Made by a program: the position numbers and the translations under genes. DNA of 64,000 nucleotides. Source: Bacteroidota bacterium. GTDB taxonomy: Bacteria; Bacteroidota; Bacteroidia; AKYH767-A; 2013-40CM-41-45. This document shows positions 1-9,429 of this stretch, in pieces (the first letter of the stretch is position 1; every line of letters begins with the position of its first letter). Under the pieces are notes generated by a model. It was not told where the DNA came from. It was given only the letters and a program-made list of their open reading frames with translations, and searched no databases. The DNA lies in assembly GCA_016711505.1 (NCBI GenBank), contig JADJSV010000001.1, positions 558,001 through 622,000 of the forward strand, written 5' to 3'.

Positions 1-1
1 T

Positions 2-1618
2 ACAATTGAAGGGCCTATTAAAAAAGATACTTCTTCGTTCATTATCTCTGCAAGAAGAACATTTCTTGATCTTTTGCTTGGTCCGCCATTCGTAAGTAAA
101 GAGTCAGAGATCAGTGGAAATAAATATTATTTCTATGATCTGAATGCCAAAGTAAATTACAGATTAAGCGACAAAGACCGGTTATTCATCAGTGGTTACT
201 TCGGTCGTGATGTATTTAAATTCAAAAGTCCTGATTCAGATTTCAGTCTGAGTATTCCCTGGGGAAATGCGACTGCTACCGCCCGCTGGAATCACTTATT
301 TTCAAATAAATTGTTCCTGAATACTTCTCTCATTTATACAAGCTACGATTTTCAATTTGAAGGTGGACAAGAACAATTCAGTTTCAAATTGTTTTCCGGT
401 ATTACCGACTACAATGTAAAGACCGATTTTACCTGGGTACCTAGTCCGAAACATAATATCAAGTTCGGTGCAAACTATATTTATCATGTATTTGTTCCAA
501 GTAATGCAAGCGCACGTTCAGGTGATGTTAATTTTAATTTAGGTGATATTGTAAGACAATATGCTCACGACGGCGCAGTTTATTTTAATGATGAATTTGA
601 GTTGAATGCGAAGTGGCTTTTTAATGGCGGACTAAGACTTACAATGTTTCAACAAGTTGGTCCATTCGACCGGTTCATCAATGATCCCATTACTAATTTG
701 CCTACTGATACCATTCACTATGATGCCGGTGAAGACGTAAAAACATATGCCAATGTTGAACCCCGTTTTGCTGTGCGTTATGCAGTGAATGAAAGTTCAT
801 CGGTCAAAGCATCGTACTCCCAGAATTATCAGTACATCCATCTGGCATCATTATCGGGAATTTCATTACCGACAGATACATGGGTGCCATCATCAGACAG
901 AGTGAAACCACAATTCGGTACACAATATGCTTTGGGCTATTTCAAGAACTTCAAGAATAATACCTATGAAACCTCGCTTGAAGTTTATTATAAAACGATG
1001 GAAAACCAGATTGAATACGAAGAAGGATTTTTACCCGAAAATCAGGTCAACGGAAATCTGGATAACTTCTTCGTGTTTGGAAAAGGATGGAGTTATGGTG
1101 CTGAACTTTTCCTGAAGAAATCGAAAGGTAAATTCAGTGGCTGGATCGGTTATACTCTTGCATGGACAAAAAGAGAATTCGCTGATCTGAATCTGGGCAG
1201 AGAATTTTATCCGAAGTACGATCGCCGTCACGATGTTTCTGTTGTTATGACATTCGAAGCAAGTAAAAAAGTTACGATTGGCGCTACATGGGTTTATGCA
1301 ACAGGAAATCTGAACACATTTCCCGAAAGATTGTATGTGTTGAGCAATGGGGATATTGTTGAAGATTATGGCGGACAAAGAAATAATTACCGCATCGCAC
1401 CTTATCATCGTGCTGATATCAGTGTAACCTTGAAAGGAAAAGAACATAAACGTTTTGAATCAAGCTGGAACTTTAGTGTATTCAATGTTTACAATCGATA
1501 CAATCCTTATATCATTTACTTCGACAACAAAGTTGAGAACGGCGTGGTAACTATTCAGGCAAAACAGATTTCCCTCTTCCCTATTATTCCAAGTGTTACT
1601 TACAATTTTAAATTCTGA
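2..1618 (+). CDS. TonB-dependent outer-membrane receptor, C-terminal part (5' end outside window)
   Basis: The frame is open from base 2, so the first ATG at 74 is internal and the true start lies upstream. The visible 539 residues hold alternating aromatic and charged strands of a TonB-dependent beta-barrel and end in a hydrophobic strand finishing with Phe (VTYNFKF), the usual outer-membrane insertion signal. The segment before residue 25 (SARRTFLDLL) resembles the region following the plug in Bacteroidota carboxypeptidase-regulatory/TonB receptors. The stop is 2 bp before a DUF4249 lipoprotein gene. This receptor-DUF4249 pairing is common in Bacteroidota and suggests a joint uptake or surface complex with unknown substrate. 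The family call is firm, the ligand unknown. Confidence 0.88.
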   Translation, partial: TIEGPIKKDTSSFIISARRTFLDLLLGPPFVSKESEISGNKYYFYDLNAKVNYRLSDKDRLFISGYFGRDVFKFKSPDSDFSLSIPWGNATATARWNHLFSNKLFLNTSLIYTSYDFQFEGGQEQFSFKLFSGITDYNVKTDFTWVPSPKHNIKFGANYIYHVFVPSNASARSGDVNFNLGDIVRQYAHDGAVYFNDEFELNAKWLFNGGLRLTMFQQVGPFDRFINDPITNLPTDTIHYDAGEDVKTYANVEPRFAVRYAVNESSSVKASYSQNYQYIHLASLSGISLPTDTWVPSSDRVKPQFGTQYALGYFKNFKNNTYETSLEVYYKTMENQIEYEEGFLPENQVNGNLDNFFVFGKGWSYGAELFLKKSKGKFSGWIGYTLAWTKREFADLNLGREFYPKYDRRHDVSVVMTFEASKKVTIGATWVYATGNLNTFPERLYVLSNGDIVEDYGGQRNNYRIAPYHRADISVTLKGKEHKRFESSWNFSVFNVYNRYNPYIIYFDNKVENGVVTIQAKQISLFPIIPSVTYNFKF

Positions 1619-1620
1619 TC

Positions 1621-2517
1621 ATGAAAAAAAGAACAATATTATCACTGTCAATATTCACTCTTGTGATTTCTGTATTCTATTCATGTGAAAAGAATGTTAC
1701 AGTTGACATTCCTGAAACGGAAGAAAAAATAGTTGTAGAAGGGTATATTGAAACCGGAACGCCACCTTTTGTCCTACTTACAAAATCGCTTCCGTTTTTC
1801 GGAGAGATCAACGTTAATAATCTTATTCAAGGAAGTATTCAAGGTGCAACTGTAATCATTGATAATGGAACAATTACTGATACCATGATTCAGATTCCCG
1901 GGTTCGGAATTTATACTTCGCCGGCAATGATTGGAGAAACAGGTAAAACATATAAACTAACAGTACTGGCAGAAGGAAAAACACTTACTTCGGAAACAAA
2001 TATTCCACAACCAATTTCACTGGATAGTATCTGGTGGAAGGTTGATGGACAAAGAGATTCATTGGGATTTCTTTGGTCACACTTAACGGATCCTGATACA
2101 CTGGGAAACTGTTATCGTTTTTTTGCAAGAAGGATCAATCAATATACTTTTGGAGATGAAATTGGTAAGCAGAAAGATTCTACTTTTTATCCGCCGATCG
2201 GCGGATCAGTATTTGAGGACAGATATATCAATGGTAAAAGTTTCGATCTGAGTTTTCCGCGCGGAACATTTGCAGGTTCCGATAAAGAAGATGATGACAA
2301 CGATGAAAGAATTTATTTCAAAAGAGGTGATACAATTGTTGTAAAATTCTGTACGATCGATCGCTCCCATTTTGAATTCTGGAGAACGGAAGAATCTCAG
2401 GTCTCATCCAACGGAAATCCGTTTGGTTCACCACAACCGGTTCATTCGAATATAAACGGCGGATTAGGTGTTTGGGGTGGTTATTCAACATCTTTCGATA
2501 CGGTCATTGCCCAATAA
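1621..2517 (+). CDS. DUF4249 domain lipoprotein
   Basis: 298 residues with a lipoprotein signal peptide: a Lys/Arg n-region, a hydrophobic core and a lipobox VFYSC with Cys22. The mature protein begins with a short beta-rich segment (KIVVEGYIETG) typical of DUF4249 proteins, which are predicted periplasmic or surface lipoproteins of Bacteroidota with no settled function. It follows the TonB receptor by 2 bp, so the two are almost surely co-transcribed and probably act together. By analogy it could be an accessory lid or ligand-handling lipoprotein, but nothing in the sequence identifies a substrate. Confidence 0.85.
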   Translation: MKKRTILSLSIFTLVISVFYSCEKNVTVDIPETEEKIVVEGYIETGTPPFVLLTKSLPFFGEINVNNLIQGSIQGATVIIDNGTITDTMIQIPGFGIYTSPAMIGETGKTYKLTVLAEGKTLTSETNIPQPISLDSIWWKVDGQRDSLGFLWSHLTDPDTLGNCYRFFARRINQYTFGDEIGKQKDSTFYPPIGGSVFEDRYINGKSFDLSFPRGTFAGSDKEDDDNDERIYFKRGDTIVVKFCTIDRSHFEFWRTEESQVSSNGNPFGSPQPVHSNINGGLGVWGGYSTSFDTVIAQ

Positions 2518-2613
2518 GAATTTCTTAATAAGTTTTGTATTTTTTGCGGACAAAATTGAATTTTACGATGAATAAGAAATAGTATATTGCATTCGAATTA
2601 CACCTAAAGGTAT

Positions 2614-3237
2614 ATGAAAGCACACACAAAAGAAACGCAGGATATACTCACCCCCGGGCATGCACTCGAGATCTTAAAGGAAGGCAATGAACGTTTTGTA
2701 AATAATATCAAAGCGCACAGAGATCTTTTAGAACAGGTCAACGTAACTTCTTCCGGACAATTTCCTTTTGCTGCAATTCTAAGTTGCATCGATTCCCGTA
2801 CATCGGCAGAGTTGATCTTTGATCAGGGTCTTGGCGACATTTTCAGCATCCGTATTGCAGGAAATATTCTCAACGAAGATATTTTAGGAAGTATGGAATT
2901 TGCCTGCAAGATCGCAGGATCAAAACTCATTGTTGTTTTAGGACATACTAAATGTGGTGCCATTGAATATGCATGCAACGATATTGTATTAGGTAATATC
3001 ACAAATCTGCTCAACAAAATAAAGCCTGCTATTCAACTCGAGACAGAAACGAAAGCAGAAAGAAATGGAAATAACAGAGTGTTCATGAATAATGTGACTA
3101 CTAACAATGTTCATCTGACCGTAAAAAAAATCAAAGAACAAAGTACACTCCTTGCCGAACTAGAAGCTTCCGGAGAGATCAAGATCATCGGAGGATTGTA
3201 TGATCTGGATACGGGGCTTGTTACTTTTTTTGAATAG
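2614..3237 (+). CDS. beta-class carbonic anhydrase
   Basis: 207 residues, the usual length for a bacterial beta-carbonic anhydrase (CO2 + H2O to bicarbonate + H+). The zinc ligands are visible: Cys58 with the Asp60/Arg62 dyad in SCIDSR, and His111/Cys114 in GHTKCGAI. No signal peptide is present, so it should be cytosolic. A 96-bp gap after the DUF4249 gene suggests its own promoter. It converges on the cytochrome c peroxidase gene across a heptamer hairpin. The assignment is firm; whether it supplies bicarbonate to carboxylases or buffers pH cannot be read from context. Confidence 0.95.
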   Translation: MKAHTKETQDILTPGHALEILKEGNERFVNNIKAHRDLLEQVNVTSSGQFPFAAILSCIDSRTSAELIFDQGLGDIFSIRIAGNILNEDILGSMEFACKIAGSKLIVVLGHTKCGAIEYACNDIVLGNITNLLNKIKPAIQLETETKAERNGNNRVFMNNVTTNNVHLTVKKIKEQSTLLAELEASGEIKIIGGLYDLDTGLVTFFE

Positions 3238-3245
3238 GACAATTT

Positions 3246-3340
3246 CAGTTCAAAGTTCAAAGTTCAAAGTTATCTTCGTAGCCACCGACGAAGCCAACTT
3301 TGAACTTTGAACTTTGAACTTTGAACTTTGAACTTTGAAC
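3246..3340. repeat. Heptamer-arm hairpin, unit TTCAAAG / CTTTGAA
   Basis: The left arm (3248-3271) is about three copies of TTCAAAG, the right arm (3296-3340) six copies of CTTTGAA, and a central segment around 3272-3294 (TCTTCGTAG...GACGAAGCC) can also pair. It sits between two convergent genes and could form a long bidirectional hairpin, so it may act as a terminator. The same arm unit and a related core recur at 56139-56225. Confidence 0.85.
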
Positions 3341-3343
3341 AAT

Positions 3344-5266
3344 TTAATATTCCCCTCCAACCTTCCTTCGGTTCAACAATTCATTATCCTCAAACTCCGG
3401 TAATTTTACAGGGATTTCATTTAATGTGATCGTATCATTTAATGATTCAAGAAATACTTTCAGTTGAAATTTTTCTGTAGGTGTCAGATTAAGTGGTTCA
3501 TCCGATAAAGTTTGATTTTCCACAGCGATCCCCAACCCTTTTCCACCGCCTCTGTCATAGAAATCGATTACCTCATCAAGTGATTTAAAAACTCCATTGT
3601 GCATGTAAGGCGCAGTTAGTGCAATGTTTCTTAGTCCCGGGGTTTTGAATGCATTCTTAAAAATATCGACCGGAATAATTTCATATCTGCCAATGTCTCC
3701 GTCAAGTTCACGTGGGTTTGAAAGTTTTGCAGATGGCACACCTATTACTTCCCATTCTGTTTCAACATATACCGGCGGAACAAGGCTATTGAAGAGCGGT
3801 AAAAAATGACATGACCCACAAGCAGCTTTCCCCATGAAGATATTGAAACCTGCGATCTCATCATTACTCAAATCATTCTCACGGTTGCTTATCGCTTTAT
3901 CGAATCTGGTGTTCATACCGATCAACGTTCTTTCATATTCTGCAATTGCAATCAGGACAGAGCGGCCGGTTATAGATGTGTCTTCCGTTCCTTCAAATGC
4001 AGATCTGAATCTTTTTCTGTATTCTGCTGAATGTACTAGTTTACTTGCAACAGTCTGAAAATCGTTATGCATTTCAAGCGGGTTACTCATTACCCTGCCT
4101 GCCTGATCTTCAAATGAAAAAGCACGACCATCATGAAACAATCTTCTTTGAAGAACTGAATTAATTATTGTCGGAGCATTTCGTGTGAGAAATTTTCCCG
4201 GTTCAAACGATTGACTTAATGGAAGTCCGTCTGTAAATGCTTTCTCGGGCTGATGACAAGAAGCACATGCACGTAAGCTATTTGCAGACAAAGCAGGATC
4301 AAAGAAAAGAATGCGGCCGAGTTCAGCGACTTCCTTCTGATTAGCATGTGTCTTACCTGGAAGAAAGAAATAACTGTTGAATGCATGTGGATCAAAAATG
4401 GAGCGGTTTTGAAAATTTATTGCCGTTGTGAAGTATTGATTCTTCTCACTTAACATAATATCCCGCAATTTTGACAAACTTCCACTTAAGTCATTATAAT
4501 ACTCGCTATAGAATTGGAAATAATCTACAGAGCCTTTGGAGTATTGTTTCAACTTGTTTGTTGAACGCTCTATTTCTGAAAAAAAGAAATTCAGATCTGC
4601 TTTTTTGTTTTCACCGGCATCATGATAAAGTGTTTTTATCAATTCATCAAATCCCAAAAGTACATGAATTGATTCCTCTACTCCATTCTTGCTGTCTGGA
4701 GTCTCAAACTCAGCGAAACCAAGTATGAATTGCCTGACCAGTTGCATTTGCATTGCTTCCCACACACTTCTTTCATCGAAGACGAATTGCTCATATGCAT
4801 TTGGTAAATTACTGATAAGTGAATAACATTCATCGATTGCATTATTCAGTTGTTTCCGTTGGAATGCCAGACTATCGGAATACAACATGCTTTCGATAAA
4901 TTGAAAGCCACTGTATGGAACCGGAGGTGAGATCTCATCATCTTCTTCAATAGCCGGGATCACAGGTTTGTTGAGTCGAAATGCTTCTCCGGGAAAAAAG
5001 TAAATCAGAATGGCCTCTATTCTTTTGTACCTGTTTCGGCAAACCGTTAAAAGTTGTTTGGATTTTTCAATATCAAATTGCTTTACAGAACAAAGTTTTG
5101 ACAACAAAGCAACATCCGTCAACAGGCTATCAGTCTGAACAGACATTTCTTTTCTTATTCTCAAATTGAAAGAATCCTCTTCACTTTCAATAAAAGCAAA
5201 AAGAACAATTGAAACAAAAATCAACACCCCAATCCGAAGTACCCGCATACTTTTAAGCCATCTCAA
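3344..5266 (-). CDS. Di-haem cytochrome c peroxidase (MauG/CcpA family) with long N-terminal helical region
   Basis: 640 residues. The C-terminal half has two haem c sites, CASCH (Cys334, Cys337, His338) and CGSCH (Cys483, Cys486, His487), in the typical CcpA order, with LGRILFFDPALS just before the first site. Periplasmic reduction of H2O2 or MauG-type oxidation is the family role. Residues 30-290 are an extra alpha-helical segment not found in the roughly 330-residue classical enzyme; it may be an imelysin-like domain, but I cannot prove that. The hydrophobic N-terminus fits a signal peptide. Met7 (position 5248) is an equally good start and would avoid the 14-bp overlap with the upstream gene. 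Confidence 0.9.
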   Translation of the reverse strand: MRWLKSMRVLRIGVLIFVSIVLFAFIESEEDSFNLRIRKEMSVQTDSLLTDVALLSKLCSVKQFDIEKSKQLLTVCRNRYKRIEAILIYFFPGEAFRLNKPVIPAIEEDDEISPPVPYSGFQFIESMLYSDSLAFQRKQLNNAIDECYSLISNLPNAYEQFVFDERSVWEAMQMQLVRQFILGFAEFETPDSKNGVEESIHVLLGFDELIKTLYHDAGENKKADLNFFFSEIERSTNKLKQYSKGSVDYFQFYSEYYNDLSGSLSKLRDIMLSEKNQYFTTAINFQNRSIFDPHAFNSYFFLPGKTHANQKEVAELGRILFFDPALSANSLRACASCHQPEKAFTDGLPLSQSFEPGKFLTRNAPTIINSVLQRRLFHDGRAFSFEDQAGRVMSNPLEMHNDFQTVASKLVHSAEYRKRFRSAFEGTEDTSITGRSVLIAIAEYERTLIGMNTRFDKAISNRENDLSNDEIAGFNIFMGKAACGSCHFLPLFNSLVPPVYVETEWEVIGVPSAKLSNPRELDGDIGRYEIIPVDIFKNAFKTPGLRNIALTAPYMHNGVFKSLDEVIDFYDRGGGKGLGIAVENQTLSDEPLNLTPTEKFQLKVFLESLNDTITLNEIPVKLPEFEDNELLNRRKVGGEY

Positions 5267-6806
5267 GTTTCTCTGCCTTATAATTTCTCCTCATTTCCCT
5301 CATAGCCGCAGAATGATCGTAAGGTACGTTTTTTAGTTTTGATTTGAACCAGGGGGTGAAGGGGATTAGATTTGGACTTCTGAAATCAAAATAACTATCA
5401 TTCTTATATGTATTGAATGTCTCAAAATCAATTTTGATTTGGGTAGAAGCGAGTTTATAATTAAATCCATTTCTTGTCAAATTAGAAAGGACTTTAACTA
5501 TGAATTTAAATTCTTTTCTTAAAACTGAATTATTTCCTTTTGAATCTAAGAACTTTCTTAAATTCTCTAAATGACTTTCTATCAAAGTAATTTTATCCAT
5601 TTCCACAAAACAAAGTATCATCAATAACCTAATACATAAATTCCAATCTATAAACTTTTTATCAATCTTGACTATGCTGGTCAAATAATTAAGACACTTT
5701 TTAAATTCCCCATCTATAAATGAAGTAACTGCATAATAGTATGAAAGTCTATCATTATGCAATTCCGTTGATTCAAACTCATCATTATCTTCAACAATCT
5801 TAGAAAGATGGTTTGTCGCAGACGTGATTTCGCCAATTGACAAGAAACAAAGAAATTTCATTTCGTTTATTATATCCAAATTGAACTTATTTACTATTTT
5901 CAAATTATCAATTTCTTCAAAGTAAGAAATTGCTTTTTTAAATTCAAATGTCTTTATTTCAAATTCACAAATATTAAGTAAGCAATTTAACAAATCATTA
6001 TTCTTATTTATTTTTGAAGAGGATCGCTTCAAGTGTGCATAAAAAGAATGAAAATTTATTTTTGCTTTTTCATACTGTTTTTCATTGGAAAGTAAAATTC
6101 CTTTTAAATAAAATAATGAGGATTTTATCCTTGTTGATTTTATAATAATAGACTCCTCTTCTAATTTTTCTATTTCAATTTGTAGACGATCTTTCATTAT
6201 AGAATCTTCACCACTATTTTTTAAACTGGTGAAATAACCTAATAAATAGGAAGATTTATTTAATGCTAAATTACATCTATTATAATAAGCTATTTCATCA
6301 TTAAGCTTATTAAAACTTTTAATTCCTGACCTTCTACTCAATCTTATTAGCTTTGTATTTAAAGCGATCAATAAATAATCAAAATATTCAAGATCTTTAC
6401 ATCCCTTTATAATCTGATTAAGATTAATTAACGCCAAGCTATTTAAACCATGAATTGAAAGTACATCGTAATATAGAAATCTTCGTTTAATTTGAAATAA
6501 TTCTCTGTGTCGCTCTGAATGCAATGATTCATTTGATAAGAGATCCTTTGAGATCAAACAATCTAATATTTTTTCTGCTAGTCGTTGACATAATTTTTTA
6601 AATGCAACATGATTATCATAACCATATAAATTTAAAACACAAAATTTATAATCGAAATTAGAATTTCTAAGAATTATTCTTAATAACAATAACATTTGAG
6701 AATCGGTGTTTCCTGAAACAAGTTGATTAAATGTTTTTCTTAGAAATTTTATTTCAACTTTTGAAAGTGCTAATACTAATTCTCTTAATTTAATAAACTC
6801 ATTCAT
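5253..6806 (-). CDS. Unrecognised alpha-helical (TPR-like) protein, intact member of a paralogous pair
   Basis: 517 residues, almost entirely alpha-helical with repeating Leu/Tyr/Phe spacing that suggests a TPR-like solenoid. There is no signal peptide or membrane segment, so it is probably cytosolic. The N-terminus (LALSKVEIKFLRK) resembles a pattern I remember from large families of uncharacterised Bacteroidota proteins. The protein encoded at 7301-8780 is a paralogue: both have an N-terminal SLS/ALS..E..hLKK block, then a F(K/N)KLC(Q/N)Rh block, then EYFDYLLIALN/EFYDILIQALN. The gene is very AT-rich and rich in AAA, ATA and TTA codons, unlike its neighbours, consistent with transfer. Its function is unknown; a peptide or protein-binding scaffold is only a guess from the fold. 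Confidence 0.75.
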   Translation of the reverse strand: MNEFIKLRELVLALSKVEIKFLRKTFNQLVSGNTDSQMLLLLRIILRNSNFDYKFCVLNLYGYDNHVAFKKLCQRLAEKILDCLISKDLLSNESLHSERHRELFQIKRRFLYYDVLSIHGLNSLALINLNQIIKGCKDLEYFDYLLIALNTKLIRLSRRSGIKSFNKLNDEIAYYNRCNLALNKSSYLLGYFTSLKNSGEDSIMKDRLQIEIEKLEEESIIIKSTRIKSSLFYLKGILLSNEKQYEKAKINFHSFYAHLKRSSSKINKNNDLLNCLLNICEFEIKTFEFKKAISYFEEIDNLKIVNKFNLDIINEMKFLCFLSIGEITSATNHLSKIVEDNDEFESTELHNDRLSYYYAVTSFIDGEFKKCLNYLTSIVKIDKKFIDWNLCIRLLMILCFVEMDKITLIESHLENLRKFLDSKGNNSVLRKEFKFIVKVLSNLTRNGFNYKLASTQIKIDFETFNTYKNDSYFDFRSPNLIPFTPWFKSKLKNVPYDHSAAMREMRRNYKAEKLEMA

Positions 6807-6977
6807 TCATTTTCAAATTTTCTTAAGTTCAAAAATAGTTTATTTTTTTAGAAATAAAAGCAAATATCTTAATTTATGAGGTTTAATTCTAATTGAAATC
6901 TTGTCCCATATTCATCTTTCTTTTCCTAATTAATTAATTGGTCTGCTAGTATAATTGCATAATCAAACCCATATAAA

Positions 6978-7295
6978 ATGAAAAACAATAGCAGAATCAA
7001 AGACGAACTTTTATACGACTTAGGTTGTACTTTTAGACAACTCCGATTAAGAAAGGGGTTTAAATCCGCAGAGGTATTTAGTTATGAAAATGAATTAAAT
7101 CGAACAGCATATTGGAGGTGGGAAAACGGCGAAAACATTACGATGAAAAATTTTCTGAAACTTTGTAGTATTCACAACCTAACTCCAAAAGAAATTTTTA
7201 TTATGCTTGATAATAAAAGAAATCATATCAAAAACGAAAATTTATTAAATGAGCCTGGCAGTGTCCTATATAAAAACAAAAGAACAAAGAAGTAA
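6978..7295 (+). CDS. Small XRE-like helix-turn-helix protein
   Basis: 105 residues. Residues about 10-70 fit a Cro/C1-type helix-turn-helix: LGCTFRQLRLRKGF, then NRTAYWRWENG as recognition helix and following turn, then the LCSIHNLTPKEIF helix. The C-terminal 30 residues are Lys/Asn-rich and likely unstructured. It is divergent from the 517-residue helical protein and sits between that gene and its frameshifted paralogue, so it is a plausible local regulator. The 170-bp upstream gap would hold divergent promoters. It could also be an antitoxin-like DNA-binding protein, but no toxin is adjacent. Confidence 0.7.
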   Translation: MKNNSRIKDELLYDLGCTFRQLRLRKGFKSAEVFSYENELNRTAYWRWENGENITMKNFLKLCSIHNLTPKEIFIMLDNKRNHIKNENLLNEPGSVLYKNKRTKK

Positions 7296-7300
7296 ATGGA

Positions 7301-8780
7301 TTAAGCGGAAATTTTATTTCGAACCCAATCCTCAAAGTTAATTAACTCTGGGGATTTGATCTGCCAGCTATAATTGTCAGATTTCAAAATTGCTAAATAT
7401 TTAAACAAGAGTTTATTTTTAACTTTTATTCTATTCCAGTCTACACTTTCTCGGACAATTACAAGGCAAATTTTCATGATAACCAAAAATCGAGGATTTA
7501 GATAATTAGTTTTAGACAACCTTTTCAAATATTTTTGCATATTTCCTATTGATAAATCCAAAGAATCAAATTGACCCAATTCAATTCTACTTAAAATAAT
7601 TAATATTCTTCTTGAAATATTCCAACCTTCTTTATCCTTTTCAATTTCTTTATATTGCTCTAAAAGTGAAATACATTTCAAGTAATTTCCTTTTTTGAAC
7701 TCAATACATGCCTGATAGAAATTGAACTTACTGAATAAAATTTCTGTCGATATATTCCTATTAAAAGAATTATCAAATGACAAATATTTCTCGCATGCAT
7801 CAAAATTATTTTGATAAAAATATGCATAGAAAATAGTTTCATCAACTATTTTCTGAGTTAAATATATACCTTTAAAAAATTTTCTTGAATTTTCTGCATT
7901 CACGATTGATTGATTATATTCCCTAAGAAGTAAAAAGTTATTAGCAATATTTAAAAGTATAGTGCCATATCTATTATCAGTATAAACGGATTCGTTAGTT
8001 TTCACTAATCTTTCCAATTCAAGAAGCAATAAGTTAGAACTGGAGTAATTATTTGAGATTTGAGCTTGTTCAATTTCCAAGCTTATTAAGTAATACCTTA
8101 CTAGTGAAGATTTCGTTTTATTGTAGTATTCTTTAATAGCAATAATTGCAGAATCAAGATCTTTTTTATAATAATTAAATTCCGAATGCCGGCTAATTGT
8201 ATTTAATATTGTTTGATAAATTCTTTGTGACCTAGACAATCCTAACCATTTTATTTCGGCAAGACTAATTTCATTTTTAATATTTTCAATCAGTGTTTCC
8301 TTTCCAAAAGAGGAAACAAATCTTAACTTAGAATTTAAAGCTTGGATTAAAATATCATAAAATTCAAAAGAATACGATTTTGAAATTACTGAGTTATATA
8401 TTTGCATTAAATCATCATTCATTCCCCTCAGCTGAATGATATCGGCTTGAATAACTTTTTTTCGAAGTTCAAAAGAAAGATTATTTCTTCTGGAGTAGCC
8501 CGAACTTTGAATTGAACTATCTAAAAGAAGGACGTCATAGATAAGATCTTTGAATCTATTGCAAAGTTTATTAAATGCGAGGTAATTTAATTTTCCATAA
8601 ATATTATTTTTGAATTTCACTAGATGATATTTCCTTATTAGTTTTTAAAAGTTTTAGAAGCATCAAACTTTTGGATCCTGCATGTGTAATTTCTGAACTG
8701 TCAATTTGCTTTTTCAACAAATTGATTTCTCTAGTACTAAGTTTAGAAACTAACCTCTTAAGCGAATTAATATTATTCAT
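7301..8780 (-). pseudogene. Frameshifted paralogue of the 517-residue helical protein
   Basis: Two overlapping frames make one product. The first runs from ATG at 8780 (MNNINSLKRLVSKLSTREI) and stops at 8604; the second continues from about 8615 to 7301 (YLAFNKLCNRFKDL and onward). Removing one A from the AAAAA run just before the stop gives an uninterrupted reading EIQNNIYGK that aligns with the intact paralogue at 5253-6806. The reconstructed protein would be about 498 residues. The second frame alone has only a GTG start. Either the gene has a real one-base insertion in a homopolymer or the consensus is wrong here. Function unknown. Confidence 0.65.
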
Positions 8781-8870
8781 TTCAATTCCATTTGTAAGAA
8801 AGCACAACAATTAGTCAAATCATGTAGTTCAAGCAGATATAGATTTGCTTCAAACATAAACCTTATAAAC

Positions 8871-9095
8871 ATGCTTGAAACACTCATTGCCATTTTATTG
8901 AGTTTAGGACTCAATTTCACTAAAACTGATGATGGAAGAATTCAGTTAGATAGTGGAGCATTATCTAAACTTGAATCTTCAACGGAGTATCAAAAGACCT
9001 TTTCGTCTGGAGAATCACCCATTGTGATCGTTCCAGACATTGATCCAGAAGAATCTCCAATTGTAATTGTTCCAGATATTGATCCAAAAGAATAA
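8871..9095 (+). CDS. Short peptide with a tandem SPIVIVPDIDP repeat
   Basis: 74 residues, not recognised. It has a hydrophobic N-terminal stretch (LIAILLSLGL) without a basic n-region, a polar middle, and a C-terminus with a near-perfect tandem repeat: ESPIVIVPDIDPE then ESPIVIVPDIDPK. The repeat is a duplication at DNA level with silent differences between the copies, so the amino-acid sequence has been kept. It is divergent from the frameshifted helical gene and 90 bp from it. The open frame with a conserved repeat supports a real gene, but no homologue comes to mind. Confidence 0.5.
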   Translation: MLETLIAILLSLGLNFTKTDDGRIQLDSGALSKLESSTEYQKTFSSGESPIVIVPDIDPEESPIVIVPDIDPKE

Positions 9096-9429
9096 TTATC
9101 TGTTCTGACTAATATTTGTCATATATGGACAATAATTCAATGTCTCAATTGGTAAAATTGCAGGATTTATTTCAATTTCACAATTTTTCTCTTTCAATTT
9201 ATATAAATTACTTATTGTGAGAGATTTAAATTAAGGAGGACCGCCATAGAAAAAAACAACGCAACACACACTTTTTAGCGAAACTGCGAATTTCGACTAA
9301 ATGATGATATAGGGTTAGGCCGAGGTGGCTTAACCCTATGTCTATTTATTTTCATTATGTCCCTTTTTTGGGGAGGAGAACCACTCTACATTTGAAGAGT
9401 AATTAGAAATAAGCATCTCTCTCCTCAGA
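9096..9429. other. Non-coding stretch with a strong hairpin
   Basis: No convincing gene is seen in these 334 bp. A purine-rich AGGAGG (9235-9241) precedes no usable start codon. A 13-bp stem with one mismatch forms between 9309-9321 and 9327-9339 (ATAGGGTTA ... TAACCCTAT), followed by a U-rich but broken tract. It could be a terminator, or part of a small RNA or the leader of the next gene. Confidence 0.4.

Noticed and set aside
6978..7295. Toxin-antitoxin pair with the HTH protein as antitoxin
   Set aside because: Neither neighbour has toxin-like size or motifs, and both are divergent or convergent to it.
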